DNA of 64,000 bases, from positions 1 through 64,000 of the forward strand of contig CAYQAS010000003.1 of the NCBI GenBank assembly GCA_964415525.1, given 5' to 3'. The DNA is from CAZPUI01 sp964415525 (GTDB lineage Bacteria > Acidobacteriota > Holophagae > Holophagales > Holophagaceae). Under the pieces are notes generated by a model, which did not search any database, had not been told where the DNA came from, and worked only from the letters and a program-made list of their open reading frames with translations. The translations under genes were made by a program, and so were the position numbers. This document shows positions 41,639 through 50,732 of the stretch, one piece after another. Within the stretch, counting starts at the first letter, position 1; every line of letters begins with the position of its first letter.

Positions 41639-43387
41639 TCACCTGTGAAGGGCATAGCGGTCCTCAGCCAGGCGGTAGAGCGGGGCCCAGACGAGGCGAT
41701 TGAAGAGAACGACGATGAGGGCCATCAGGATCGCGCTGGCGGCCACCATGGCCTTGTGGTCGGCCTTCGCGGCGAGCGCCACTTCCGAGCCGAGGCCGAA
41801 GGCGACAAAGGTGCGCCCCTTCACTTCGAAGAACTCCGACACGATGGATGCATTCCACGCCCCGCCCGTGGCCGTCACCCAACCCGTCACCAGGTAGGGA
41901 AAGATCGCGGGCAGGTAGAGGTTGCGGAACTTCTGCCAGAGGCTCATATGGAACGCCTCGCTGGCCTCTCGCAGATCCTGGGGCACCGCCTGGGCCCCCG
42001 CGATAATGTTGAAGAGCAGGTACCACTGCGTCCCCATGATGAAGAGGAAGACGCTCGTCCAGTTGAGCGTCAGTCCAAGGGCCATCATGCCCACGATGAT
42101 GGTGGGGAAGAGGATGGTGGCGGGGAAGCTGGCCACCACCTGTACCAGGGGTTGCAGGCGCTTGGAGAGCTTCGGCGAGAGCCCAATGGCGAGGCCCACA
42201 GGCACGGTCCAGAGGGTGGAGAGGAGCGTTGAGAGGAGGACGCGGGAAAGGCTGATGCCTCCGGCCTTCAACAGCCTCAGGTACTCCCACCCCGAGACCT
42301 GCATCAGCAGCTTGACGAGGGCGAATGCCCCGAAACTGAGGACCAACAGGAGGGCCAGGAGGGCCCCGCCCCCCAGATGGTGCACCCAGCGGCCCGGGCG
42401 ACGCAGGGTGCGGGCCGCACGCGCCATCATTCGGGGCTCCGGGCGGCGCTCCAGCATCCGGCGGGTACGCCGCACTTCCAGCCACCGGAAGAGTCGGCTG
42501 CGTCGGAAGAGCTGCAGCAGGAAGCTGGTGGGCTTCTCCACGGCGGCGGAGTCATCCATCTGGAAGCGCTGGCTCCAGGCCACGATGGGCTTCCAGAGCA
42601 GCTGGTCGAGCAGCACCACCAGCAAGAGCATGGTGGCAATGCCGAAGAGCTGCGCGCGCACATTGCCCTCTTCCGCCGCCACCGCCACGAATGAGCCGAG
42701 CCCCGGCAGACGGAAGTCCTGATTCCCGAGCTTGAAGATCTCGCTGACCATGAGGAAGAACCACCCGTTGGCCACGCTCACCATGGAGTTCCACACGAGT
42801 GCCGGCGTCGCGTAGGGCAGTTCCACCCACCGCAGGCGCTCCCACCAGCTGAAATCGTAGAGGCGGGCGGTCTCCTCCAGGTCGGCCGGCAGGGTCTTCA
42901 GGCTCTGGTAGAAGCTGAAGGCCATGTTCCAGGCTTGGCTCGTGAAGATAAGGATCACCGCGGAGAGCTCCAGCCCCATGTTGCTGTGGGGGAAGATCGT
43001 GATCATGGTGAGCAGCACCGCGGGCATGAAGGCCAGCAGCGGGATGCTCTGGAGGATGTCCAGCAGCGGGATCAGCAGGCGCTCAGCAAAGGGATCCTTG
43101 GCGGCCCAATAGGCCACCACGAGCGCGAAGCTGAGGCTCAGGGCGTAGGCGGCCCCGGCGCGGACGAGGGTGAAGAAGGCGTACTTCGGCAGGGTGCCGA
43201 GGGTGAGGACGATGTCCGTCGTGGGGGGCTTGATGCCAGTCCACTGGCGACCCGCAAACACCAGCGCGGCTACCAAGCCCGCGAAGGCGGCGATCACCAG
43301 CAGATCCACCCAGCGGCGGCGCCGGATGGGCGCGGTCAGCAGCTGCGTGGCCTGCCCCCAGACGGTGTCGAAAAGCTGATTCAGCAT
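41639..43387 (-). CDS. ABC transporter permease with two fused permease domains
   Basis: A 582-residue inner-membrane protein made of two BPD_transp_1 domains in tandem (about residues 70-265 and 365-570), each with a coupling motif: 'LPADLEETARLYDFSWWERLRWVELPYA' region in the first and 'VPQDLREASEAFHMSLWQKFRNLYLPAIFP' region in the second (shown here only in part; see EETARLYD and REASEAFH). About twelve helices are expected. One chain therefore provides the whole membrane part of the transporter whose ATPase follows. An upstream leader ORF and palindrome may regulate it. Confidence 0.9.
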   Translation of the reverse strand: MLNQLFDTVWGQATQLLTAPIRRRRWVDLLVIAAFAGLVAALVFAGRQWTGIKPPTTDIVLTLGTLPKYAFFTLVRAGAAYALSLSFALVVAYWAAKDPFAERLLIPLLDILQSIPLLAFMPAVLLTMITIFPHSNMGLELSAVILIFTSQAWNMAFSFYQSLKTLPADLEETARLYDFSWWERLRWVELPYATPALVWNSMVSVANGWFFLMVSEIFKLGNQDFRLPGLGSFVAVAAEEGNVRAQLFGIATMLLLVVLLDQLLWKPIVAWSQRFQMDDSAAVEKPTSFLLQLFRRSRLFRWLEVRRTRRMLERRPEPRMMARAARTLRRPGRWVHHLGGGALLALLLVLSFGAFALVKLLMQVSGWEYLRLLKAGGISLSRVLLSTLLSTLWTVPVGLAIGLSPKLSKRLQPLVQVVASFPATILFPTIIVGMMALGLTLNWTSVFLFIMGTQWYLLFNIIAGAQAVPQDLREASEAFHMSLWQKFRNLYLPAIFPYLVTGWVTATGGAWNASIVSEFFEVKGRTFVAFGLGSEVALAAKADHKAMVAASAILMALIVVLFNRLVWAPLYRLAEDRYALHR

Positions 43388-43444
43388 GGAACACCGGGCT
43401 TCCGCACATCGAGGCGCGGCACAGGCTTGGAAGGGGTCAGCGGA

Positions 43445-43495
43445 TCAAGTCCGCTGCACGCACGAAGGAGGTTCGTCGATGGTGCATCTACTCAT
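43445..43495 (-). CDS. 16-residue leader peptide upstream of the ABC permease
   Basis: An ATG at 43495 preceded by AAAGGAGGG with five bases of spacing opens a 16-codon frame: MSRCTIDEPPSCVQRT, ending in TGA. The stop codon lies in the loop of a 7-base hairpin (CAGCGGA / TCCGCTG). The Shine-Dalgarno can pair with CCTCCTT inside the coding sequence. Such an arrangement suggests a regulatory leader for the permease gene that begins 58 bases beyond its stop. The peptide itself is not recognised. Confidence 0.5.
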   Translation of the reverse strand: MSRCTIDEPPSCVQRT

Positions 43496-43507
43496 CGGTC
43501 CCTCCTT
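43465..43507. promoter_or_regulatory. Palindrome with Shine-Dalgarno/ATG pairs on both strands
   Basis: AAGGAGG (43465-43471) pairs with CCTCCTT (43501-43507) and CGATG (43477-43481) with CATCG (43493-43497). On the plus strand AAGGAGG is followed after seven bases by ATG 43479, opening a 59-residue frame to 43658; on the minus strand the complementary site drives the 16-codon leader. Folding in either transcript would hide the ribosome-binding site. Confidence 0.65.
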
Positions 43508-43597
43508 TCCGGTCATTCCCAATTGCAGAATGGCCCGTCCGGCCAGGAGGGTCAACCACCTGATACCCTTCGGAGGGAGTCCAGCCGGAGAAGTTAC

Positions 43598-46500
43598 GTG
43601 TCCGTCACCGATCGTGGAGATCGCATTCTCGGTGCCGCCCTGCTCCAGGGCAAGCTGACGTGGGGACTCCTGGCGGACACCCTGCTGCAGCGGAAGGCGA
43701 CCCCGAAGGATGCGGAAGAAGCCGTCCGCCAGTTGCTGGAGGAAGGGATCCTCCATGCCTCCGATGTCGCTGGACTCGAGAGCACCGAGAGCGGTCTTCC
43801 CTCGACGCCCCCGGAACCCAAGACCCTGGCCTCCTCACCCGGCATGCCGCAGGGGCCCGAGGCCTCTGTCGCCAAGCTCTTGACCGCCCTGGCCATCCCC
43901 CAGTGGCGGCAATACCGCAACCTCCGCTTTGTCGGCGAAGGTGGGATGGGCCGAATCTATAAAGGCTTCGACGGCACCCTTCGGCGTATCGTTGCCCTCA
44001 AGTTCCTGCGGCGCATGGAGCCCCAGCTCATCGCCCGCTTCATGCAGGAGGCTCAGCTCCAGGCGGGGCTTGAGCACCCCCACATCTGCCGGGTCTATGA
44101 AGTGGGCGACTGGCAAGGTCAGGCCTACCTCGCCATGCAATTCATCAAGGGCGAGACGCTGGACGCCTGTGCCGAGCAACTCACCCTGCGGGAGAAGGTG
44201 GAAGTCCTGGAAGCGGTGGCCTCCGCCATGCACTACGCCCACCGCCAGGGACTCATCCACCGCGATCTGAAACCCGCAAACATCATGGTGGAGCGTGCGG
44301 AGGGACAGGTGCCCCACCCCTACATCCTGGACTTCGGCTTGGCCCGGGGGCTGGTGGAGTCGGGTTTCACAGTGGATGGCCAAGTGGTGGGCACCTACCA
44401 CTTCATGGCGCCGGAACAGGCCCGGGGCGCCACAAAGGAGATGGACCGCCGTACCGACGTCTACTCTCTGGGGGCGACGCTCTACGCGGTGCTGGCGGAC
44501 AAGCCGCCCTTCTGGGACGTGGAAGGCGTGGAGGTGCTGAACCGCACGCTTCATGAGGAACCCGTGCCGCTGCGCGAGATCCTGCCCGACCTGCCGGAGG
44601 ACCTGGAAACCGTCGTCCAGAAATGCCTGGAGAAGGAACCAGGGCGGCGCTACGAGAGCGCCCGCGCCCTGGCTGAGGACCTTCGGCGCTGGCTCGATGA
44701 CGAGCCCATCTTGGCCCGCAAGACCACCTTGCGCTACCGGATTACCAAATACGCCCGTCGCCACAAGGCGCTGGTGGCCATCTCGGCGGTGGCGCTGGTG
44801 GCGGTGCTCACCGCGGGCGGGATCGCGGCCACCTCCTGGGCGGGCGCGCGCACCCGCGCCCGATATGCCCAGATGTTCGGTCAGGAGGCGGAGCGCCTGG
44901 AGGCCCTGGTCCGCTATACCCACCTGCAGCCCGCCCACGACATTCGCCCGGAAGTGGAACAGACCCGGAACCGGCTGGCGGCCCTGGAGCGCCGGGCTGC
45001 TCAGGCGGGACGCCTGGCCACTGGACCCGCGGCCTACGCCCTGGGGCGGGCGAGGCTGGCCCTGGGGGAGCCGGAAAAGGGGCTGCCCTTGCTTCGACAG
45101 GCCTGGGAGGGCGGGCTCCGCATCCCGGAGGTGGCATTGGCCCTGGGGCGGGCCTACGGTCAGGCCTATCAGGTGGAGTTGGCCCGGGCCCGCATGTTGG
45201 AAAGGCCCGAACTGCGGGAGGCACGCGTTCGTGAACTCCAGCAGCAGTTCCGCAAGCCCGCCCTGGAGCTGCTCAGACAGGGTGCCACCGCTGCCTTGGA
45301 GAGCCCGGCGTACCATCTGGCCCTTATGGCCTTCTATGAAGAAGACTGGGTGACGGCGGTGCGTGTGGCCCGGGAGGCGTGCATCCAGGCCCCCTGGCAC
45401 TACGAAGCGCGAAGGCTGGAAGGGCTGGTGCTCCTAGAACAGGCTCGCGAAGCCCGGGATCCCAAGGTGGCTCAGGATCGCCTGCAGGACGCCGCCCAGG
45501 CCTTTCGAGTGGCCCGGACCATGGCGCCCAGCGACCCGGTGCTCCATCTGGACGAGGCCCGGACCTGGCGCGAGTCGCTCATCCAGCGCCTGGGGCGAGG
45601 CGAGGCGACCCCGGATGATCTTCAGCAGGTGCGGGAGGCCACGGACCGGGCCCGGGTGCTCGATCCCATGAACCCGGATCCCCCGGCCCTGCTGGCGGAT
45701 GCCCTGCGGCGGGCGGTGGCGAACATGCGGTTGGGGCAACCCCAGATCCAGGCGTGGGAAGCAGAACACCTAGCGCTTTCCGCAGAGGCCATCAGGCTCG
45801 GGCCCAGGCACCGCGAATCGCTGCTTTCCCGAGTCGGCAGCCTCGCGCAGACCGTGAATAACCTGATGGTCCAGGATGGCGGTAGCTTTGCCACGCTGGA
45901 AGAATCCCTGTCGCTGACTCAGAAGGGGCAGCGCCTTTTTCCGGAGGATCCGGCCTTCCTGGTGTTGGAGGGCGGTCTGGCCCACCGCCGCATGACTTTG
46001 GAGATGTACCGGGGCATTCCCCCCTGGGCAAGCTTTGAACGGGGACTGGCGGCTGCGGGCAGATATCTGGCTCTGCGGCCCCACCTTCAGGATGGATACA
46101 TTTGGGTCGCCGGACTCTGGGTGGAGCGGGCGGAGTACGAGCGCACCCACGGGTTGGATCCAGAACCCTCGGTCGTCGCAGCCCTCTCTTTCCTGGATCG
46201 GGCAGCGGAACTGGGAATGCAGGCAAGCCGTCTCTCGAAAATGCGGGGGGACGCCCTGCTCATTCGGGGACAGCACCGGGTTCGCCGCGGCACCGGTGGA
46301 GCCCCTTCCCTGCAAGAGGCTCGGACCGCCTATGCGGAGGCCCTGCGGTTGAATCCAGGCCCTGGCTCCGCGGTCTACACTGCCATTGAGGCCAGCCTTT
46401 GGATGGGACAGGAGGCCCTGGATCAGGGGCAGGACCCCCGAGAGTGGGTTCTCGCGGCCCGTACAGCCCTGAGGGGGGCTGACGGAATTCGTCGTTCCGA

Positions 46501-46915
46501 CTATTACTACCCCGACTATTTGGAGGCTCAGGCGGCGCTCCTGGAGGCCCGCTGGTCTGTTCGCCAGGGCCTTCCCGCGGAATGCCCCCTTCAGGGCGCA
46601 CGGAGGATATTGGAGCCTTGGGGACGCCGCTCCCAGTTGGCCGTCATCCCCACTGCCCTCGCGGAGACCCACGCCTGGAGCTACCGATCCACAGGGGGTG
46701 CCTCTGACCTGGCGAATGGGTTGGCAGAGGCCCGCCGTGCGGTTGATCTAGACCCAGTGGCAGCGGAACCCCACCTCTGGATGGCGGTCCTCCATGCTGA
46801 AGCCCACCGTCGCGGGGTGGGCTCATTGGAGGGGGCACGGCTCGAATTAGCACAGGCTCTTCAGTTAGACAGGAATCTGGAAGGGGTCGCCCGGCGCCTG
46901 AACCTGTTTATGTGA
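43598..46915 (+). CDS. Transmembrane Ser/Thr protein kinase with helical-repeat C-terminus (copy 1)
   Basis: A 1105-residue Hanks-type kinase starting at GTG 43598. Residues 8-70 form a small helical domain shared with the paralogue. The kinase domain covers about 105-375 with glycine loop GEGGMGRIYKG, VALK Lys135, HRDLKPANI with Asp223, DFG Asp245 and APEQ. A membrane helix (LVAISAVALVAVLTAGG) follows near residue 395, then about 700 residues of TPR-like helical repeats rich in 'ALGRARLALGEPEKGLPLL' patterns. In Gram-negative bacteria this topology puts the kinase in the cytoplasm and the repeats in the periplasm. All catalytic residues are present. Confidence 0.92.
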   Translation: MSVTDRGDRILGAALLQGKLTWGLLADTLLQRKATPKDAEEAVRQLLEEGILHASDVAGLESTESGLPSTPPEPKTLASSPGMPQGPEASVAKLLTALAIPQWRQYRNLRFVGEGGMGRIYKGFDGTLRRIVALKFLRRMEPQLIARFMQEAQLQAGLEHPHICRVYEVGDWQGQAYLAMQFIKGETLDACAEQLTLREKVEVLEAVASAMHYAHRQGLIHRDLKPANIMVERAEGQVPHPYILDFGLARGLVESGFTVDGQVVGTYHFMAPEQARGATKEMDRRTDVYSLGATLYAVLADKPPFWDVEGVEVLNRTLHEEPVPLREILPDLPEDLETVVQKCLEKEPGRRYESARALAEDLRRWLDDEPILARKTTLRYRITKYARRHKALVAISAVALVAVLTAGGIAATSWAGARTRARYAQMFGQEAERLEALVRYTHLQPAHDIRPEVEQTRNRLAALERRAAQAGRLATGPAAYALGRARLALGEPEKGLPLLRQAWEGGLRIPEVALALGRAYGQAYQVELARARMLERPELREARVRELQQQFRKPALELLRQGATAALESPAYHLALMAFYEEDWVTAVRVAREACIQAPWHYEARRLEGLVLLEQAREARDPKVAQDRLQDAAQAFRVARTMAPSDPVLHLDEARTWRESLIQRLGRGEATPDDLQQVREATDRARVLDPMNPDPPALLADALRRAVANMRLGQPQIQAWEAEHLALSAEAIRLGPRHRESLLSRVGSLAQTVNNLMVQDGGSFATLEESLSLTQKGQRLFPEDPAFLVLEGGLAHRRMTLEMYRGIPPWASFERGLAAAGRYLALRPHLQDGYIWVAGLWVERAEYERTHGLDPEPSVVAALSFLDRAAELGMQASRLSKMRGDALLIRGQHRVRRGTGGAPSLQEARTAYAEALRLNPGPGSAVYTAIEASLWMGQEALDQGQDPREWVLAARTALRGADGIRRSDYYYPDYLEAQAALLEARWSVRQGLPAECPLQGARRILEPWGRRSQLAVIPTALAETHAWSYRSTGGASDLANGLAEARRAVDLDPVAAEPHLWMAVLHAEAHRRGVGSLEGARLELAQALQLDRNLEGVARRLNLFM

Positions 46916-47225
46916 TGGGGTTCCCATCCGCGTCGAAGATCAAGCACTCGATATCCTTGATGACCACGGGCTCGGAATCTCCACCGGCATATGCGGTCAG
47001 TCCCGCCAGCTTCCGCTGTCCGTCCACCGCGCTGGGGTCATGGGCGTAGAAGCTCGAAAGCACCTTGAAGCCGGACTCGTCGAAGGTCACCGACTGGACG
47101 ACCTTCGGGCCCTGCTTGGTCTGAAAGATGAGCTGACCCTTCTCATTGGCCGTGAGCACCACCTTCTTGGTCTTCTTGAGCTTGCTCTTGAACTTGATGA
47201 CGACGTCGCCTTCGAAATGCGCCAT
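46908..47225 (-). CDS. Small conserved-looking protein of unknown function between kinase genes
   Basis: A 105-residue cytoplasmic protein, MAHFEGDVVIKFKSKLKKTK at its N-terminus (lysine-rich), continuing as beta-strands ('VVLTANEKGQLIFQTKQGP', 'VVIKDIECLIFDADGNP'). A GGGAG-type site precedes ATG 47225. It is transcribed against both flanking kinase genes and overlaps the end of the first by eight bases. No family is recognised. Its composition and ribosome-binding site support a real gene, and it might be a substrate or modulator of the kinases, but that is only suggested by position. Confidence 0.65.
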   Translation of the reverse strand: MAHFEGDVVIKFKSKLKKTKKVVLTANEKGQLIFQTKQGPKVVQSVTFDESGFKVLSSFYAHDPSAVDGQRKLAGLTAYAGGDSEPVVIKDIECLIFDADGNPIT

Positions 47226-47382
47226 GGAGGCTCCCTCTGGGTGGTTGGTGGAGTCAGCCTAGGGGAGGTGTGTGTGAATTCTCAACAAAAATGAATTTAA
47301 AGTTTCCAAAGTCGAGAACGGCCATGCGGTGCCGGACCTTTGGCCTCTCGATATGCTGATGAGGTGATCTTGGGAGCCCCTG

Positions 47383-50300
47383 TTGTCGTCTGAGCGGAGT
47401 GACCGCATTCTCGGTGCCGCCTTGCTCCAGGGCAAGCTGGACTGGGCTCTGCTGCGGGAGGCGCTCCTCAAAGGGGAAGTCACGCTGGAGACGGGTTCCG
47501 ACGTGTTGCGCTTGCTGGTGGAGGAGGGCCTGCTCCAGCCTTCGGATGTGGCTGGGCTGGATAGCACCGAAGCCGGGCTCGCCCTTGAGAACCTGCCCGC
47601 GACCCGGGGCGAGGATATCCCGCTGGGTGCAGAGGCGGCGACAGGCGCAGTGCTCATGGCGATGTCCATCCCTGAGTGGCGGCAGTACCGCAACCTGCGT
47701 TTCGTTGGCGAAGGCGGCATGGGGCGCATCTATAAGGGGTTCGACGGTACCCTGCGGCGCGTGGTCGCCCTCAAATTCCTGCGGCGCACCGACTCCCAGT
47801 TCATCACCCGCTTCATGCATGAGGCCCAGCTGCAGGCGGGGCTCGAGCACCCCAACATCTGCCGGGTCTATGAAGTGGGGGAATGGCAGGGGCAGGCCTA
47901 CCTCGCCATGCAGTTCATCAAGGGCGACACCCTGGAGGCGTGTGCCAAGGCGCTGACGCTGCGGGAAAAGGTGGAAATCCTGGAGGCGGTGGCTTCGGCC
48001 ATGCACTACGCCCATCGGCAGGGGCTCATCCATCGGGACCTGAAGCCCGCCAACATCATGGTGGAGCGCGGGGAAGCCGTGGCGCTGCGTCCCTTCATCC
48101 TGGACTTCGGTCTGGCCCGAGGGCTGGTGCAATCGGGCTTTACGGTGGATGGGCAGGTGGTGGGCACCTACCACTTCATGGCGCCGGAGCAGGCCCGGGG
48201 CGCCACGGGCGAGATGGATCGCCGCACGGATGTCTACGCCCTGGGCGCGACGCTTTACGCGGTGTTGGCAGACAAGCCGCCCTTCTGGGATGCGGAAGGC
48301 GTGGAGGTGTTGAACCGCACCCTGCACCAGGAACCTGTGCCCCTGCGTCAGATCCTGCCGGAATTGCCGGAGGATCTGGAGACGGTGGTACAGAAGTGCC
48401 TGGAAAAGGAACCGGCCCGACGCTACGAGAGCGCCCGCGCCCTGGCAGAGGACCTCCGCCGCTGGCTGGACGATGAGCCCATCCTGGCCCGCAAGGCCAC
48501 CCTGCGCCAGCGGATTGCCAAATACGCCCATCGCCACAAGGCGCTTGTCACGATTTCAGCATTCGCGCTGGTGGCGGTGCTCACCGCAGGCGGCATGGCG
48601 GCAACCAGCTGGGCCACCGCTCGCACCCGTGCCCGCCATGCGGCCCGGTACGGCCAGGAGGCAGAGCGCCTGGAGGCCATGGCTCGCTACATCCACCTGC
48701 TGCCAGCCCACGACATCCAGGGCGAGCGTGTCGTACTCCGCACCCGGATGGCGGCCTTGGCGGGGGAGCGAGCGCGGAGTGGGCCGCTCTCCAAAGGTCC
48801 CTTGGCCTATGCCCTGGGGCGGGGTGCCATGGCGCTTGGGGCGGCGGAGGAGGCTCACCAGTTTTTCCAGGAGGCGCTCCAAAGGCGCTTCGACGGCCCG
48901 GATCTGCGTTTCGCCCTGGGTCGGGCCCAGGGTACGCTTTACCAGAAGGCCCTGGATGCTGCCCAACGCATTGGTGACGCCTCTCTACGCAAGGCTGAAG
49001 AGGCCCGGGCTGAGCGCGAGTGGCTGAAGCCGGCTCTGGCGAATCTCCAGCAAGGTGCGGGCACTGCCCTGCAAGGCGCCGCCTTCGAGCAGGCCCTCCT
49101 GGACTTCTATGGTCACCGCTTCGCCTCAGCCCTTGCCAAGGCCCGGGAGGCCTTCGCCCAGGCCCCATGGTTCTACGAGGCCAAGCGCCTGGAGGCAGAC
49201 ATCGTCCACGCTCGGGCCATGGCGGACAAGGATCCCAAGACTTCCTTGCCGGAGCTGGAAAGGGCCGTCGTCCTCCTGCAAGAGGCTCGCCGCGTGGCTC
49301 CCAGCGATCCCAGCCTGCCCCTGGGCATCGCTCGAGTCTGGCGGGACCATATGCTGCGCAGTGCCTACATCGGCCAGGATGGCCCGGAGGCGTTGGAAGC
49401 CTGCGGCACGGCCGCCCAGGAGGCCCTGGCGCTGGATCCAGGACTGGCGGATGCGGAAGTGGTATGGGCTCAGGGCTACGGCGCCGCCGCCATGGGCAAG
49501 GCGTTCCGGAACCTAGATGTCGGGGGGGATGCGGAGGCAGGGATTCGGCATGCGAAGCTGGCCCAGCGACTCGACCCGGGGTCCCTCGATGCCCTTCAGG
49601 TGCACCTCTCCCTGCTTTCTCGGCTGGCCTGGAAGAACCTCACGGACCGCCAAAGGCCGGATGCCTATTTGACCGAAATGGAGGCCCTGGCGGACCGCAT
49701 CCTGGCCCGAAGCCCCCTTGATCCTCGGGCGTGCACCCTTATGGGGAGCCTGCACCGATTCCGGTTTACCAGGCTGAGTCAGGCGGGGGCCTCGCCTTGG
49801 GAGGCCTTCGAGGCGGCCCTGCGCTATTTGCATCCGGCCTCCCAGCGCTTCCCTGACTACAGCAGTCTCCAGCAAGGCCTCGGGTCCCTCTGGCTGGAGC
49901 GGGCGGAGCATGAGCGGGTGGAGGGGCTGGTGCCTCGGGAATCCGTCCGCCTCGCCCATGAGGCCTACCAGCGGGTTGTGGCAAGAAATCCGAACGATTT
50001 CCTCGCGGTAGGCGCCATTGGGACGATTCAGCTGGTCTTGGCGGATGCGCTACATGCAGCTGGTGAAGATCCCCGCAGCGCTCTGGATAAGGCGGAAACC
50101 CAGCTGCAGGCCGCAGTGAGTCTCCATCCCGGTTCTCGCGACGATTGGGAGGAACTGGCGGAGTGCGCCCTCATTCGTGCTGAGCACGCCCTCGAACATG
50201 GAGGAAACGCGCAACTGCCTTTGGCCCGAGCCCAGGAATGCCTGGCCCGCATTCGCGCACTGGATTCCGTGTCGCTGCCCATGGAACTTCGGGGGCTGCT

Positions 50301-50583
50301 TGTCTCCCTACGGACCCCGGGCCTTCCCCAGGTTGAAGGGCTGCGGCTCCTTGAGCGCGCAGACCAACTGTTTCAGCGGCCCGACGCGAGCAAACTGCGT
50401 GCACTGGCGAAATTCCATAGCCTGCCCTCATGGCTCGCCTATGCCCGTTTCTGTGTGTTGCGGGATGCGGAATCCTGGCGGAGGGCGCACGCCGCCCTGA
50501 ATCAGCTCTTGGAGCAAAGCCCGAGGCACCCCCATGGAGTTCAGCTGAAACGGCTGCTCCTTAAGGAAAAGGGCCCCGGATGA
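47383..50583 (+). CDS. Transmembrane Ser/Thr protein kinase with helical-repeat C-terminus (copy 2)
   Basis: A 1066-residue paralogue of the kinase at 43598, starting at TTG 47383 with GGGAG six bases upstream. The N-terminal SDRILGAALLQGKLDWALL domain, kinase domain (Lys131, Asp219 in HRDLKPANI, Asp241 in DFG), membrane helix (ISAFALVAVLTAGGMAA) and helical-repeat tail are in the same order. The cytoplasmic half is very similar to copy 1 while the periplasmic tail has diverged strongly, suggesting duplication followed by ligand or partner specialisation. All catalytic residues are intact. Confidence 0.92.
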   Translation: MSSERSDRILGAALLQGKLDWALLREALLKGEVTLETGSDVLRLLVEEGLLQPSDVAGLDSTEAGLALENLPATRGEDIPLGAEAATGAVLMAMSIPEWRQYRNLRFVGEGGMGRIYKGFDGTLRRVVALKFLRRTDSQFITRFMHEAQLQAGLEHPNICRVYEVGEWQGQAYLAMQFIKGDTLEACAKALTLREKVEILEAVASAMHYAHRQGLIHRDLKPANIMVERGEAVALRPFILDFGLARGLVQSGFTVDGQVVGTYHFMAPEQARGATGEMDRRTDVYALGATLYAVLADKPPFWDAEGVEVLNRTLHQEPVPLRQILPELPEDLETVVQKCLEKEPARRYESARALAEDLRRWLDDEPILARKATLRQRIAKYAHRHKALVTISAFALVAVLTAGGMAATSWATARTRARHAARYGQEAERLEAMARYIHLLPAHDIQGERVVLRTRMAALAGERARSGPLSKGPLAYALGRGAMALGAAEEAHQFFQEALQRRFDGPDLRFALGRAQGTLYQKALDAAQRIGDASLRKAEEARAEREWLKPALANLQQGAGTALQGAAFEQALLDFYGHRFASALAKAREAFAQAPWFYEAKRLEADIVHARAMADKDPKTSLPELERAVVLLQEARRVAPSDPSLPLGIARVWRDHMLRSAYIGQDGPEALEACGTAAQEALALDPGLADAEVVWAQGYGAAAMGKAFRNLDVGGDAEAGIRHAKLAQRLDPGSLDALQVHLSLLSRLAWKNLTDRQRPDAYLTEMEALADRILARSPLDPRACTLMGSLHRFRFTRLSQAGASPWEAFEAALRYLHPASQRFPDYSSLQQGLGSLWLERAEHERVEGLVPRESVRLAHEAYQRVVARNPNDFLAVGAIGTIQLVLADALHAAGEDPRSALDKAETQLQAAVSLHPGSRDDWEELAECALIRAEHALEHGGNAQLPLARAQECLARIRALDSVSLPMELRGLLVSLRTPGLPQVEGLRLLERADQLFQRPDASKLRALAKFHSLPSWLAYARFCVLRDAESWRRAHAALNQLLEQSPRHPHGVQLKRLLLKEKGPG

Positions 50584-50732
50584 CCAGGGCGGGGTTGGAT
50601 TCTCATGGGATCTTGCCTTCGCCCTGGCCGGTGATGGCCTAGAAACACCTCGCCGGGTGTCTCAACCCGCGCCGCCCGGCCATGGATCCGCGTCTGCGGC
50701 CCGCCGCCTCGATAGAAGACTCGGGCGGGCTC

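Noticed and set aside
50584..50627. 8-base inverted repeat CCAGGGCG/CGCCCTGG after the second kinase gene, considered as a terminator
   Set aside because: The loop is 28 bases and no T-run follows, so intrinsic termination is doubtful.
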